Source: Allantophomopsis cytisporea (lineage: Eukaryota > Ascomycota > Leotiomycetes > Phacidiales > Phacidiaceae). Taken from it: a stretch of 64,000 nucleotides of DNA. A model generated the notes under the pieces. The model saw nothing but the letters and a program-made list of their open reading frames with translations. It was not told where the DNA came from and did no database searches. Of this stretch, positions 35,665 through 47,672 are shown in pieces (position 1 is the first letter of the stretch; every line of letters begins with the position of its first letter). The stretch covers positions 744,001 through 808,000 of the forward strand of contig CP103029.1 of the NCBI GenBank assembly GCA_024752435.1, read 5' to 3'. The position numbers and the translations under genes are program-made.

Positions 35665-37764
35665 ATGGATTCAGTCGATGGAGTGTGTCCAAGGCCACGA
35701 AATCCCAGAGCTTGCGATCAATGTCGTGTTTCCAAGATCCGATGTTTACAAAGTAACCAAGCTGGAATATGCCAGAAGTAAGTTCTGATGCAAGAGTGTG
35801 TTTATCTACCTAGGTGAAAAGAAAGTTGACAATACAATGCTATCAGATGTCTCACTTCGCGGAAAGAGTGTGTCTTTGGAGTACGCGCCAAACGAAGACT
35901 CAAAGAACGTCCATTGCCAAAGGAGTAGGTCAATAGTGATTGAAGATTTTTGAACCACTGATTAACACTTTCTAGAAATACTTCACAGTGCGATGCACTT
36001 AGAACAGCTAAACAGCCATATCCAAGTCCATCCGATGCTCAACCCGCTCCCAAACCCGAAGATTCAGATGACGAAGACGAAGAGCTTCCGCTTAGGAAAA
36101 TGCATAGTTCTGCCTTTCAGAAAATGATAGGCGATGATGAGCTCATGGAAGATAGCAGCTTTGAGTATTCCAAGCCAGAAAATCTCAACGATATTATGAA
36201 AGACTTCATGGATCTTGATGAAGCCAATCAAATCCTTAGCGTCTTTCAAAATATGAAAAGCGACTTTCCATTCGTGATAATTCATGAAAATGCTACGGCC
36301 AAGACCATGGCCCAAAACAGTCCATTCTTGCTCCTCGCCATTCTTGTTGTGGCATCTCCACATGCCTCTGACATCCACAGAAAACTGGATGCTGAGTTCT
36401 GTAGGCTCGTTGGTTTGAAGGTCGTCGCCAATGGAGCGAAAAACCTGGCCATTCTTCAAGGTTTACTCGTATACATTGCATGGTAAGAACTCGGAAGATA
36501 GAATTGCAGCATTTCTAATTTGAAAAGGTATCCATTTCATCTCAAGTTGCACAAGCAAACTATGTATACCTATCTGCAGATTGCAATCAGTCTGTGTGTG
36601 CAGCTCAAACTCGATAAACCATCCAAACCTCTTCCTGCCGTGTTCCCTCCCAACCCAAAGTTCTCGCAAGAGCGCGAGTCAAGACGAAAGTCAGGTCAAC
36701 GGGCGTTTCTGGCGTGTCATTATCTCTCTTTAGGGTATTAAATTCTCTACGATTTGGGGTTCTATATTAATTTTTGCTTCCAGGGTTACTGCAGCGTTCA
36801 AAAAGCCTTGTACCACTTCAAAAACAGATTATGTGGAACTCTGCGGTACATCTTTGGCCGAAGAACCAGAAGTCCCGAGCGATCGGGTACTTCTACTCCT
36901 TGTGAAATTGGGCTATATTCAATGCGAGTCTGAAAACGTATTCGACAACTTTCCCTCGCGCCCAGACGCGGCTTACGTACAAGTTAAAATCGATACCTTG
37001 AGCAAAAGATTTCAAGATTGCACAATCTTCATGCCTTTAGAGTGTCAAAGTTCTAGTACGTAGAATCCCCCATTAGTAGGACTTACTAATACCCTGTAGC
37101 ATTGTTTAGATTAGTTCAGCATTCCACCCGACTCTCCATCTATTCGTCAGCTTTGGGAGCTTTCCAGAACTCAAACACGCCATTATATACCGAAATACGT
37201 CTGAAAATGCTCTCACATTGTCTCGAAAATACAAAGCAATTCTTCGACTATGCCTTCGAAATTCCTCCCGCTGAATATTGGAAATTCAGTATGATGTCCT
37301 GGGGACACGTTGTCCGCTCTCTACTTATAGCTCTCCAACTATCCTCCGCGCTCACATTTCCCCTATGGAACTCAGCTAGAGCTCGAGAAGTTCTACAACT
37401 AGGAACACGGCTGGATTGTCTTTGTTGGCGCATCCAAAAGCTCGATATTCGCTCTGGGAAGCAATCTAAATTTCGCACTCATTTCTCGGTGTTCCAGGTT
37501 GCATTGTCGAGCCTCAAGGAAACTTATGATAAGCTTCTTCATTTGGGTATGGAAAAAAATTTCAGCGAGCAGATTCCTGATGTAATGGATCTGAATGGGT
37601 GGATTGAGGATTTGGGAATGGATAAGTGTCCAGTCTTCCATGGGAATGCGTCACAGTTTGATACTTATGGAGGCAATGAGACCTCAAATACCTACGGGGG
37701 AGGTAGTAATATTCCGATTTATCATGACATGTGGGCTACTATGACTATGAGTTGGGCAACCTGA
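35665..37764 (+). CDS. Zn2Cys6 transcription factor
   Basis: A nuclear regulator of the Gal4-type family. Six predicted exons: 35665-35777, 35847-35924, 35976-36482, 36528-36734, 36784-37055 and 37100-37764 (613 aa); introns are 69, 51, 45, 49 and 44 nt, all GT-AG. The binuclear cluster is complete: Cys17, 20, 27, 36, 39 and 46 in the C-x2-C-x6-C-x8-C-x2-C-x6-C pattern, split by intron 1. A basic linker (KRRLKERPLPK) and an acidic stretch (EDSDDEDEE) follow. The rest is helical, as in fungal regulator middle domains, with a Gly/Asn-rich C-terminus. It lies between the HD hydrolase (divergent) and the DJ-1/PfpI gene (downstream), which makes local control of both plausible. The target is unknown. 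Confidence 0.9.
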
Positions 37765-38163
37765 AAGTTTTGTATATAAATAACCATTTATGAAATACAA
37801 TCAAAGACGATATGGCAATTGAGAAATCAGGACCTATAGAATATGTATGCAATCAATCATCTGAGTGTTCAATACCATCATCCTGTAAGAGATACAAAAA
37901 CACATTCTGAACAAGTCACTTTGAGAGGAGAAAAATCCCGATAGTTGAGTTTCGGTGTTACGGAATTTCCACAGTAAGCAGGCTGGAGGAACATTCACAC
38001 CGAAGACTCGGTCAATATCTCCCATCCCCCACGTTTATGGACAACATAAGTCATATATATAACCCCAACTCTCCTTTCTAAATCAAACAGCAGCTCATTC
38101 AGGTTCTTCAAATCATTCCATTTATTTATCAATCCCACCATCCAAGCCACCAACGAACACAAG

Positions 38164-38895
38164 ATGACCACCCCTCTAAAAATCGGCGTCCTCCTTACCG
38201 CTGAAGTCCAACTTCTCGATGCCTCCGCCGTCGACCTCTTCGGTATGTTAACACCTGGCTACTTAGGCCTCTGCCATCTACCCCCACACCTAGTCTCTCT
38301 CGGCCGCCCAGTGCAAATAACCTATATCTCCCCCTCATTCTCTTCCTCCTCCCAACATCCCCAGTTCGCATCAGTAACAGGGTCTACCGCGCTCCGCGTA
38401 TCCGCCAGTCTAACCTCTACGTCTGTTGCACCTGGAGAGCTAGATGTCCTGCTCATCCCTGGCCCGGATCCTACCATTGAGGCACCGGAGGACGTGTTGC
38501 AGTTCATCAAGGCGCAGTATAAAGCCGGGGCAGATGTTTTGAGCATTTGTACGGGAATCATACCACTTGTTCGCAGTGGAATTCTTGAGGGGAAGAGAGG
38601 GACAGCACCAAGAGTGATGCTGGGGGATCTGGCGAAAAGATTCGAAGGGACGGAGTGGGTTGAAAAGCGCTGGGTTTCGGATGGGAAGATTTGGAGTAGT
38701 GGTGAGCTTACCTTCTTGGATATGTTGGAGCTTTAGAGATATGCTAATTTTATAGGCGCTATTACCAATGGCCTGGATATGGTAGCTGCTTACTTGAGGG
38801 CGAAGTTTCCTGGAGAGCTGGCTGAATTGGTGTGCGGTATGGCAGATGTTGGCAGAAGAGGACAGGAGTATGATAGTGAGGCAATGAAGTGGTAA
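38164..38895 (+). CDS. DJ-1/PfpI family protein (isonitrile-hydratase-like)
   Basis: A class I glutamine-amidotransferase-fold protein. Predicted exons are 38164-38701 and 38756-38895 (225 aa), with a 54-nt intron. The nucleophile-elbow Cys129 lies in LSICTGII, and an N-terminal acidic residue (Glu14 in LTAEVQLLD) is in the usual place to polarise it. The C-terminal motif WSSGAITNGLDMVAAYL is rebuilt across the intron and is typical of fungal PfpI/isonitrile-hydratase-like proteins. The segment after the Cys (GKRGTAPRVMLGDLAKRF) lacks the usual Thr-Thr-His-Trp motif, so classic protease or glyoxalase roles are doubtful. It is cytosolic. Its position next to a regulator and an HD hydrolase suggests small-molecule metabolism. 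Confidence 0.85.
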
Positions 38896-39550
38896 TCATA
38901 TCATCCAGAGACCTTGAAATTCACCGGCTTTCCAGTCGTGTGTAGACAATCTTGTTTTCAGTTATTTGGAAGAGCGCTTATTACTTTACGAGGATGTTAC
39001 AGAATTTGATGGCAATTCTGGACCAATATCCGAACCATGAATAGTATCAAAGATATAAGTTATAACGTTGTAATTGATCATGTAAGGCCACATTGTACGT
39101 TGTTAATGTTTTGCAAAGGAGAATTATTGTCTACCTCGTCTAACATGCTATTGCCTAGGTGGGTTTCCTCGTTCTCTTCTTCGCTTGAAGATCTCTATAT
39201 ACATATAACGTAAGTTTTCAGGGCAGTTTTATGTGCCAAATCATGAAGTAAACGGCTAGAGAAAACCGAGTTTGTACAAGAATGATTGGCAATTGTGTAG
39301 TTTCTAGTTCTGGTAGCTCGTAGCAATACACACCTAGGCAATGTGTGTTTCATTATACTAACTATACAGTAAGTACCTCAAATAATCTTCCTTCATTTTG
39401 GATTAATCACTATCCAAATATATACTAATTGTCAACCAGTGCTAATTAGAAGTTTAGTAGCTATTCTAGACCATCTTGTTGGGTCTGATAGATAGAATTA
39501 GACATACCGATTGCCTTGGTTTGAGAAGATATGTTATAATCTCAGAGACT
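38896..39550. other. Convergent spacer
   Basis: The A+T-rich 3' flank between the PfpI gene and the kinase-ankyrin gene. No open frame or RNA gene is recognised. Confidence 0.6.
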
Positions 39551-42500
39551 TTAACGGTCCACCCTAACCAGAGCTGCCTCATCACCCGTTTCCGTACCTC
39601 CTAGAAAATCTTTCAAGAATTTCTGCTCATCGTTGGTAAGTTTAGCAGTTAAAGAAATGGTGTTTTTAAAACTTTTCGCCATATGATCTTGAACAATCTT
39701 AATTCCCTCGACACCGCTGAGATCTTTGATCTCATCATGGATGCTTTCCATACAATACTTTAAGAACCTCCGATCGTAATTGGAAAGGTCAGCAATCAGA
39801 GAAGTGACTTTTTGAAAGTCTCTCGCCACAATAGCTTGACCCAGCTGACATGCCTTAAGATGATCAAGATCCTTGCACCCAAATGTCATCTCACCATGCA
39901 CGATTCCAGTACAATAGTTTAAGAACCTCTGGTCATCATTGCTAAGTTCATCAATTAGAGAAGTTGTGATTTCGAAGTCTCTGGCTGCAATAGCATGACT
40001 CAACTTGACTCCTTTAACATAATCGAGGTCCTTACACCCGCGTAGGATCTCAATATGCCGAGAATGATAGTAAATAAGTGCAACAGCTAGGTTATATGCG
40101 TCATTTCTGTCCTTAATATCAAATATTGTATCGCGGTTGGCCCAGAGAAGAGAATTGTGCAGAGGAAATCGTGTAGAAAAATTTGTCCCAGCAGTATTGT
40201 TCACATATTTGTCAAAGTTGTCCCGGTGTTGGTGGCGGAGTAACTTGCCCTTAAGAACATCTTTCATGAGGATTTCTTTGATAGCCGTCTTAACGCCGAT
40301 TTGTAAGTTATAGCGCATTCCAAGAGCACTCAATGCGAGCCCAGTATCGTAGCAGAGGTTAGGATATCTCTCAATGACCATCGCTTTCTGCAGCAGAATC
40401 ATGACAAGATCCCACGCTTCTGCAACTATAGCTTCGTCTAGAAGAGATGTTCCAATGTAGCTACCGTCATAGATGAGGTCTCTAGAGCTAGAGAAGCCGC
40501 CTTTGCGAAGAAGCAATTCTATCAACACAAGATTGCCTTCCTGATATGTCAGATCCCATGGTGACATACCGGTTTTATTCTCGTACAATAGCTGGGGAAA
40601 GTTTTCTTGATATGCACCATCTTTCGACTCCCAATAATCTAATATGAGAGAGCAGAACTCCTCCTTATTTCCTTGTGAGCGAGCGACATCCTGATCGAGG
40701 GCAGTTATAGCAAGATGGAGGGCAGTATTACCGTCTTCATCTACCAGGTTTGGTGAGGCACCACAGTCAAGGAGTCTTCTCGCCACCGAGGTGCGTGCAA
40801 ACGTAGCGGCGATGTGCAATGGGGTTCTATCTTTGAGATCTCTGGCATGGACAAGTGAGGGTTGGCGCTCTGCTATGGTACTGAGGAGCGGTCCAAGACA
40901 TTCTTCGTCTCCAGAGAAGACACACTGGTGGAGGGGGGTAAAGGAAACTATGTTGACGTCGGAAATGTTGCCACCGTAGTCCAGCAAAAGTCTGAAAAGA
41001 TCGCGACGCAGGGACTGAACAGAATAATGAAGTGGGGTATTTTGCTCCGCATCCTTGGTATTAACATCAACTCCTGCTTCCAAGAGCGTTGCCAAAATAC
41101 CTCGAGAACGTTTTAGAACCGCATAGTGCAGTGGGGTTCGTCCAGCCGCATCTTCGATTTCCAATTTTACTTTACGATGCACAAGGACCTTCACAAGTTC
41201 TTCTAATCCTCCCAGGATAGCTGCTTGTAGCGCTGTTCTTCCGTCATTGTCTTTGAGGTTGATATCGGCGCCAGCTTCAAGTAGCATAAGTAGGTTTGGT
41301 GATCTCCTAACGACGTGAACTGCAGCCTGACCTCTCTTATCAATGGCATTGATAGGTATCCCAATGTTCAACAGCCATCTTGTCACCCTGGTCGATGAAC
41401 CGGTAACGGCAAAATGCAGCGGAGTCCTTCCTCGTGAGTCCTCGATCGAGATATGACTTGGCTCAGCTGCCGTCAGTAGCTTGACAATGTCGAGTGCATC
41501 ATCTGCGTCCCGATTTGACGCTATCTGTGAGGCAAAATGTATCGGAAATACAAATTGTCCATCCTTAGGGTCGCGGAAGCGCTTCCTTGCTAGTGATGGA
41601 GCCCTCTCTAAAAGAGCGCTCACAACGGCAACGTTGTTGAAATCTATGGCTTGCATTAGAGCTTGCTCCCCGCTCTGAGAGGCTGTCTCCAAGGTTGAGG
41701 CTGGAAGAATCTGAATCATTCCCGTGAGACGAGTGGCGTGTTGGCTGCCGTGCATTGCGATCAATTCGACCGGTGTTGAGTAACTCAAAGCACATCCAAT
41801 AGCAGCTTCCCAAGTGGATTCTGGATCTGGAGAAGCTGGAAGACATGGGAGCCTTTTCAATTTCATGAAACCTTTGGAGATTAAACTGGTTAGCTCCTCC
41901 TTCTTCATTAATGCAGACTTTTTTCCTTGTAGAGCTGATATTTCATAATTTGTTGCGGCGGGAAAAACTATACGAAGCATAAGGAGAAAGAGTATTGGAA
42001 CGAAGTGATATTTTACTGCAAGGTGTATCGGTGTCCACCATGCATTGTGATCCTTGCTATTTGGATCATGTATCGGTGCTATCGGATTGGCACCCATATT
42101 CAGCAAGGCAGCAACGCCCTCTAAGCTGCCAGCTACTATGGCGAATGCAAGAGGAGATCCCGATAATTGCAGAGGCCATTGTTGATGGATGACCTTTGCT
42201 GTGTTGCACGGCGTATCCAAAGCATCAGTTCTGTGCCTTATCAATCGAGGCAGAATGTCAAAAAGATCTTGGATTCCATCGCCGAGCATAAAGAGCCAAT
42301 GGAAGAATGTACATCCATCCTCCTTTGTGAAGAAGGGGTCGGCTCCCAGCACGAGTAATGTCCTAGCCAGACGAGAATTTTGTCTAAGGCATGCCATTAC
42401 CAATGGGAGCTCTCTGAGAAGACCCATTCGTGAAGGACTAATGAAGGTGGTAATAGTTCTGACTGCTTCCTCGTCCTCAAAAATGATGGCGCACTCGAGT

Positions 42501-44562
42501 AGATTCATTTTCTGGATTTTCGGAGAGCTTATGCCCACAACAGCTGACTGAAGCTTAGTAAGTGAGACTTCCGGGCTGTCTTTATGGTCTCTGAAAACGC
42601 GTGTTCTCAATTCTAAGTAAGTAGGATAGAAAGTCAATAGACGGTCCTTGGCCAAGAGTTCCAATTCGCCATCTTCTGTCGCATCTGAAGGCACGTCTAT
42701 CTCTTCATACAGAGGAGGCGGCGGCACCCCATGATCAGTATACAGAGCCAATGGGACTGATGTCCATGTCAGTGTCTGACAAGGAAGCCTAGGAAACTCG
42801 AACCCTTTAACAACTAGGGTTGAGAAAGGTGGAGGTGAGTTGGTATCGCCTGCGGGAAATACTACAGCTCGTAGACTTGGCCCGAAGAGCTTCCCAACAA
42901 AATGGTCGAGGTCTTGCGCCCTTTCTAGGAACTTAGCACTTTGCTGCATGTTCCTCTCTGTGCCGAATCCCATCATATAGAACATGGCAAGCTGAAACGA
43001 AGCTGCAGCCGCTTCGTTATTAGACTTTTCATAGTTTGCGATACGTTCAAAATCCTGTAGGATTTGTTGTTGGTGTTCCCATACAATCTCCTTTTCTCGG
43101 TCTGTTTCCATTACCTAGAAATCGTCAAGTTTTAAAGAATGATATGCTAATAGGATTACTCACATTAAAACTCCACTCAGAAGTACCCGTGTGAATAGCT
43201 AACTTGGCGTGCAAGGAACTCGTATCAGATGGACTGCATTGGTTAGTCGTACTATCGATCGAGTATAAAGTTTGGGGTCACTTACTTCCATTTGCTCATG
43301 AGAGGACCAAGTGTAATCTTGGAAGGTCTCAGAGCGGGATCTATTTGTAAAGCTTGAAAGATCAAAACTCGAAGGCAAGCTTTGTCGACGAATGCACTAC
43401 CAAATTTCATATTGTCGATAAACTCCTTGCCAAGTATGCAGAGATTTTTACGGTCAAAGCTTCCAAATAAGGACTCGTTATCATTGATAGATGGGAGGTG
43501 TTGATTTGGTACCACCGTGAGCGAGCTGTCAATGAGACTTGATTCGCTTCCATGTGATGAAAGACTGCGAAGAGATGCTTTTCCTTTGGTACTTTTCCGC
43601 CAGTTCTTTTTGAAGAAGACACCTCCATCCGCAAGAACTTCCCAAAGAGCAAGACCAAAGGCCCACATGTCACATCTCGTAAGGTCTGTTGGTAGGATAG
43701 GATACTTGTCTTGAGTTTCAATCTCGGGCGGATTATACCTGTCATTGGTCAGTCATGATAAAAATTCTCTGCCACGACATGCATACAAGGTTGTTCCGTA
43801 ATACTTCAACTGCTTCTTGTCATCGGCAAGAAGTATGGAATGGCCAAAATCACAGATCTTAGCAATGACGCCTGGAGGACGATCCCAGGAGCGCAAGACA
43901 ATAATGTTGTCCAGCTTGAGATCACCGTGAATAATGTCGCATTGGTGAAGGGCATTTAGCCCGTTTGCAATATCTCCTATCAGAATGATTTTGGTCCCAA
44001 GCTCAGAATGAGAAGTCTTGAGATAGTTACGTAACGAGCCATGAGTTCCATATTCAACCACTATGTAAGGCAGAAGGCTATTGTTTGTAGAGTTCCAACC
44101 ATAGCCCAGGATCGACAGTATGTTTGGATGATCACGCAAGGGAGTATGATGCATGATCCGGATTTCGTTGAGAACAGTGCGCAGGCGACTGTTGAATCCA
44201 CCGCCGTTGGTCTCGATAGTTCCGAGCTTAATATGCTTTACTGCAACTACCTTGTGCTTGTACAAACACTGGTCGACACAAAATGATTCACCCTCTCCAA
44301 TACGGGCTTGAGTCTCAATGTCGTCGAATAGGCATCGGCTGAGACCTAACCTTTGCACTGTTCGCAGCACATTGTCGAGGTTCTGGAATATCAATCCGTT
44401 GGCGGGACCTAAGCTCAGGCCCTGCACACTGGAGATTCGAGAACGCGATAACCTCGTCGGCCAGGTCAGGGTATCATCAGACTAGAGAAAAAAGTTAGAT
44501 TCAGATTGGGCCTACATTGCCATTTTTGGAATGCATGGAATGAGGTGTACCTCAATAGACAT
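39551..44562 (-). CDS. Protein kinase-Sel1-ankyrin repeat protein
   Basis: A 1597-aa multidomain protein rebuilt from five exons (minus strand): 44562-44551, 44481-43787, 43738-43286, 43233-43164 and 43114-39551. Introns are 69, 48, 52 and 49 nt. The kinase domain (about 60-390) has a Gly-rich loop (IGEGESF), VAVK Lys86, HGDLKLDN with Asp191 and DFG Asp215, so it should be active. The activation segment (YYGTTLYNPPE) appears only after splicing. One Sel1-like repeat (about 444-481) follows, then roughly a dozen ankyrin repeats (about 640-1290; GRTPLHFAV, RTPLHIAATFA, NTALHLAI). Three tandem copies of a 52-residue unit occupy 1435-1582. There is no nucleotide-binding NOD module. The layout resembles fungal NLR-like or signalling receptors with repeat-based recognition; this is inference. 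Confidence 0.88.
39598..40040 (-). repeat. Three tandem 52-residue coding repeats
   Basis: The C-terminus of the kinase-ankyrin protein repeats a unit beginning GCKDLD, with a middle ARDF..TSLI..LSN and ending RFL.YC. Copies 1 and 2 are clearly similar (GCKDLDYVKGVKLSHAI against GCKDLDHLKACQLGQAI); copy 3 is more diverged (KLTNDEQKFLKDF). The unit is longer than an ankyrin repeat and I do not recognise it. Confidence 0.7.
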
Positions 44563-46687
44563 TGTACCCGGCCAGGCTTCTCAGCCTTCCGCGCTGTCTA
44601 AGGAAAAAGGTCCGTTAATATCGAAAGCTTGAATTCAGGTAAATGTACCCCCGTGCTGGTGTAGTATTAGAAATTCCACAGATCTACCACGACTTATAAT
44701 ACCAGAGCTCTCTCAAATCAATCATGATGTAGCTGGAAGAGGAGGGTGGGATATAGGCTTTCACGACTCAATCGTCGCCTCGCTTACTGTGCAGCGCTCC
44801 GAAGAGCCTCGAATCAGCAGTGCATGTGTGATGGTGGGACTAGTCGATGACAATGGAAAGTTATTCTCTCAATATATGCCTTCGGTTTTTCAATTATATG
44901 TCTGTATACTTAATGCGTGGTTAGGTTGCTGAAACTGCTGTTGCTGATGCTCCTCTTCTCATTTTCGTCTTGAAGTGATTGTCCGGACTTTTGCATCTAA
45001 TCGGCTTCCATTGGGCCATAAGCAGTAAGCATTGCATGCCTTCATCTACATGCACCATGATTGACGCTCTCAGCATCGCGGTCCTAATATTAACTGTCTT
45101 CGATCAGCTGATCAAGCTGTAAGAGAGAACAACCGAATTGGTTTCCAACATTTGTAAATACAACAAGATAAGAACAATCCGGTATACCGGAGAGTGTTGT
45201 AGAAGTCCAAATTCAGCTAATTCGCCGGAAAGATACAACAGCATTGCGCGAGAGAGATGTTACGGAGGGCAGGAAGAGTACAGCGCTCTATAGTCTTCTA
45301 TCTGAAGACGCAGACTTAGCTCTCAGAACTTATGATGCGCATCGAGTGATTTGGAGGAAAACTTCGCTTGTTCTGCTTCTTTATCGGCACCTACAGCATA
45401 TATGATAGTTTATAATAGATCGTCGGATAGAAACCCCGCCTAAGCCAATTCTTCCTCTGTTCATCAATCGAACCGTGTCACTAGAGAGCAGTATGCTACT
45501 AGATACGGTTTGCGTACCGTTCGGTCGATAGTCAGTCGCTTTTTGTTCTGGTGAGTCGAAGTATATGGGTATAGGTCAAGCATCGAGGTGAAAAAAATGA
45601 ACACACTTCATTTGACAGCGAGTATATATTAGTAATTAAGGAAATAGTTAGAATGTTTGTGAACCTTGCAAAATTCTCAGATTAGTTGGAAAAGTACCTG
45701 TTTATGACAACATGTGATAAAGAGTCTATAATAGATCTCCACAAATAATCTGGCCAAGCGCCTTGATGAATCTATTACAAACTCCTCACCAACAGCATTG
45801 CTGGGTCCGTCAGGGAAGGTTGAGACCAACAGATAAGTACATAGAAAACATAACAGGCTTGTTGATCATAGACTGGTCTGAAGATCCCATTTGATCCTTT
45901 ACTCAATCCATAATACGTATGGGCTCAGCTGCAAGGTGTCGCTTGAGATCAAGTACATCGAAAGGTATGAGAAAGAATATCGTGACAATGGTGTCAAGCA
46001 ACACATAGTGTTAAACCGCCATTAAAAGCATGATTTGTGACTCCGTTAATTGATCAAATCTAGGTGTATATTCGATCTTACGTGCCTCGAAAGTCTAGAA
46101 GATAGCTGTATCTGCGTCCTCGAACTTCAATAGCAGCTCCATTCGTGAATCACTAACTAGAGCTCTGAATGCGGACCGATATGATACATACGGCTCGGAA
46201 TGTCTGTTCCGGTGTGCTTGTACCTCGTGCCCAATACGTGATGGAATATAAAAAGTAGCAAGAAGAAAAAAAGGTTTCAGGTATTTCAGCAAAGCAACGC
46301 GTATGCTTTGGTCGAGGCATCCAAGTCTTTAGTAAATCTGAGAAGGCTTATAGGATCCTATGAGTCGCTTATTCTGCAATGGAAAGTACTTTTGTCGGAC
46401 CACATAACTATCTCTGTACTCTTTTCATACCATGTGTTCAAACCAGTAACCCTGAATAATATTGAAGGCTCCATCTATATTCCCAAACTCAACAGAGATC
46501 GTAGCATGTTGAATCTAAATACACAAAAGCACAGACGAAAGCCCAAGCTATGGGAATATTAAGTCGCGATCATGTGACACTACAATTTTTAGTCCCGCTG
46601 CGGCAGCCGAGAGATGCCGGTAATGTATGTTTTCAACACTCTACCTGTTGCAACAGCACCATCAACATCAAAAGACTTTTTGACAAA
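44563..46687. other. Divergent spacer between kinase-ankyrin gene and COX23
   Basis: This 2.1-kb interval contains both promoters. An open frame at 46308-46562 has no family resemblance. No RNA gene is recognised. Confidence 0.5.
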
Positions 46688-47269
46688 ATGTCCTCGAAAG
46701 ACAATCCTGATGGGACTACGCCGTGGGATGCAAAGACCAGTGAGAAATTTGAAGCGTAGGTTTACGACTCTTTGCTTCCCTCATGGTAGCTTAAGACGCC
46801 CTAAATCAACTATACGGGGCCATTGAAAGCATAAATACTGACACTCAGTATAGCAAGAGACCCGGTGAATACTTTGATCCTTGTCAAGAAGCTGCGTCCA
46901 GGAGTCTGAGATGTCTCCATCGTAATGGTGGCGATAAAGAGATGTGCTCCGATTACTTTGCGTAAGTTATACCACGTGTCTTACAGGCACCTCTAGACAC
47001 CGGATTTGCCACTGAGTCTGATTGATGGGAGAGGGGAGCCCACCGCTATGTGCCTTCTGCACGCTCAATTGACGAGATTCACTTTTGACTAATATGGGCA
47101 TTAGAGCATACCGGGATTGTAAGAAGCAATGGGTAAGTTTCATATCAGAATCTCTATATAGGTTTCTTGCACATATCGTATGACAGAGATTGATTGTCTA
47201 CTACAGATGGCTGAACGCAAGGAAGCAAAAGCAAAAGCTGCTGCAGAAAAGAAGGGCTGGTTCTCGTAG
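46688..47269 (+). CDS. COX23: COX23, twin CX9C mitochondrial assembly protein
   Basis: An intermembrane-space protein needed for cytochrome c oxidase assembly, imported through the Mia40 disulfide relay. Four short exons (46688-46755, 46854-46961, 47105-47132, 47207-47269) give 88 aa; no single open frame reveals it. Twin CX9C motifs are exact: Cys33-Cys43 (CQEAASRSLRC) and Cys54-Cys64 (CSDYFAAYRDC, joined across intron 2). KKQW follows the last Cys and the tail is Lys/Ala-rich (AKAKAAAEKKGWFS). The length and the KFEAKRPGEYFDPC entry fit Cox23 better than Cox17 or Cox19. Introns are 98, 143 and 74 nt, long compared with neighbours. It converges with the Zn2Cys6 gene. Confidence 0.88.
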
Positions 47270-47672
47270 CATGTTCCTTTCACCTCTGGAGGACAAGAAC
47301 GGAGACAGGGACGAAATAGTCCAGCATGTTCAGTCGTGCCATATATGAGCTCCCGATCTAGTCATATCAGAGCACCCCCAGAAATCACTGCGTAGATAGA
47401 AATACTTCACAAGAGTCTCTTGAGCCTCAAAGTCAAGAATCCTAAGAACATCCAACCATCATTCGCTCACGCGCTAAACATACTATGCCACCAAGCCAAG
47501 TAACCATATCAACAATACCAATACACCAGATCCCAAACTCCACGCTCAAAGCAGCCCACCAGTCCAACGCTAAACCTGACTCTTACCCGTCCAATCAGTA
47601 AAGGTCTGGCACACAACATACCCTTCAATTCTTACTCCCATTCCACCCCACTGCTTACCTTCTACCCGTCGC

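Noticed and set aside
36064..36459. 131-codon minus-strand frame
   Set aside because: It is antisense to exon 3 of the Zn2Cys6 regulator, whose protein is clearly the real one.
43282..44427. Kinase fragments as stand-alone genes
   Set aside because: Splice sites join them in frame to each other and to the ankyrin exon; the activation segment is complete only after joining.
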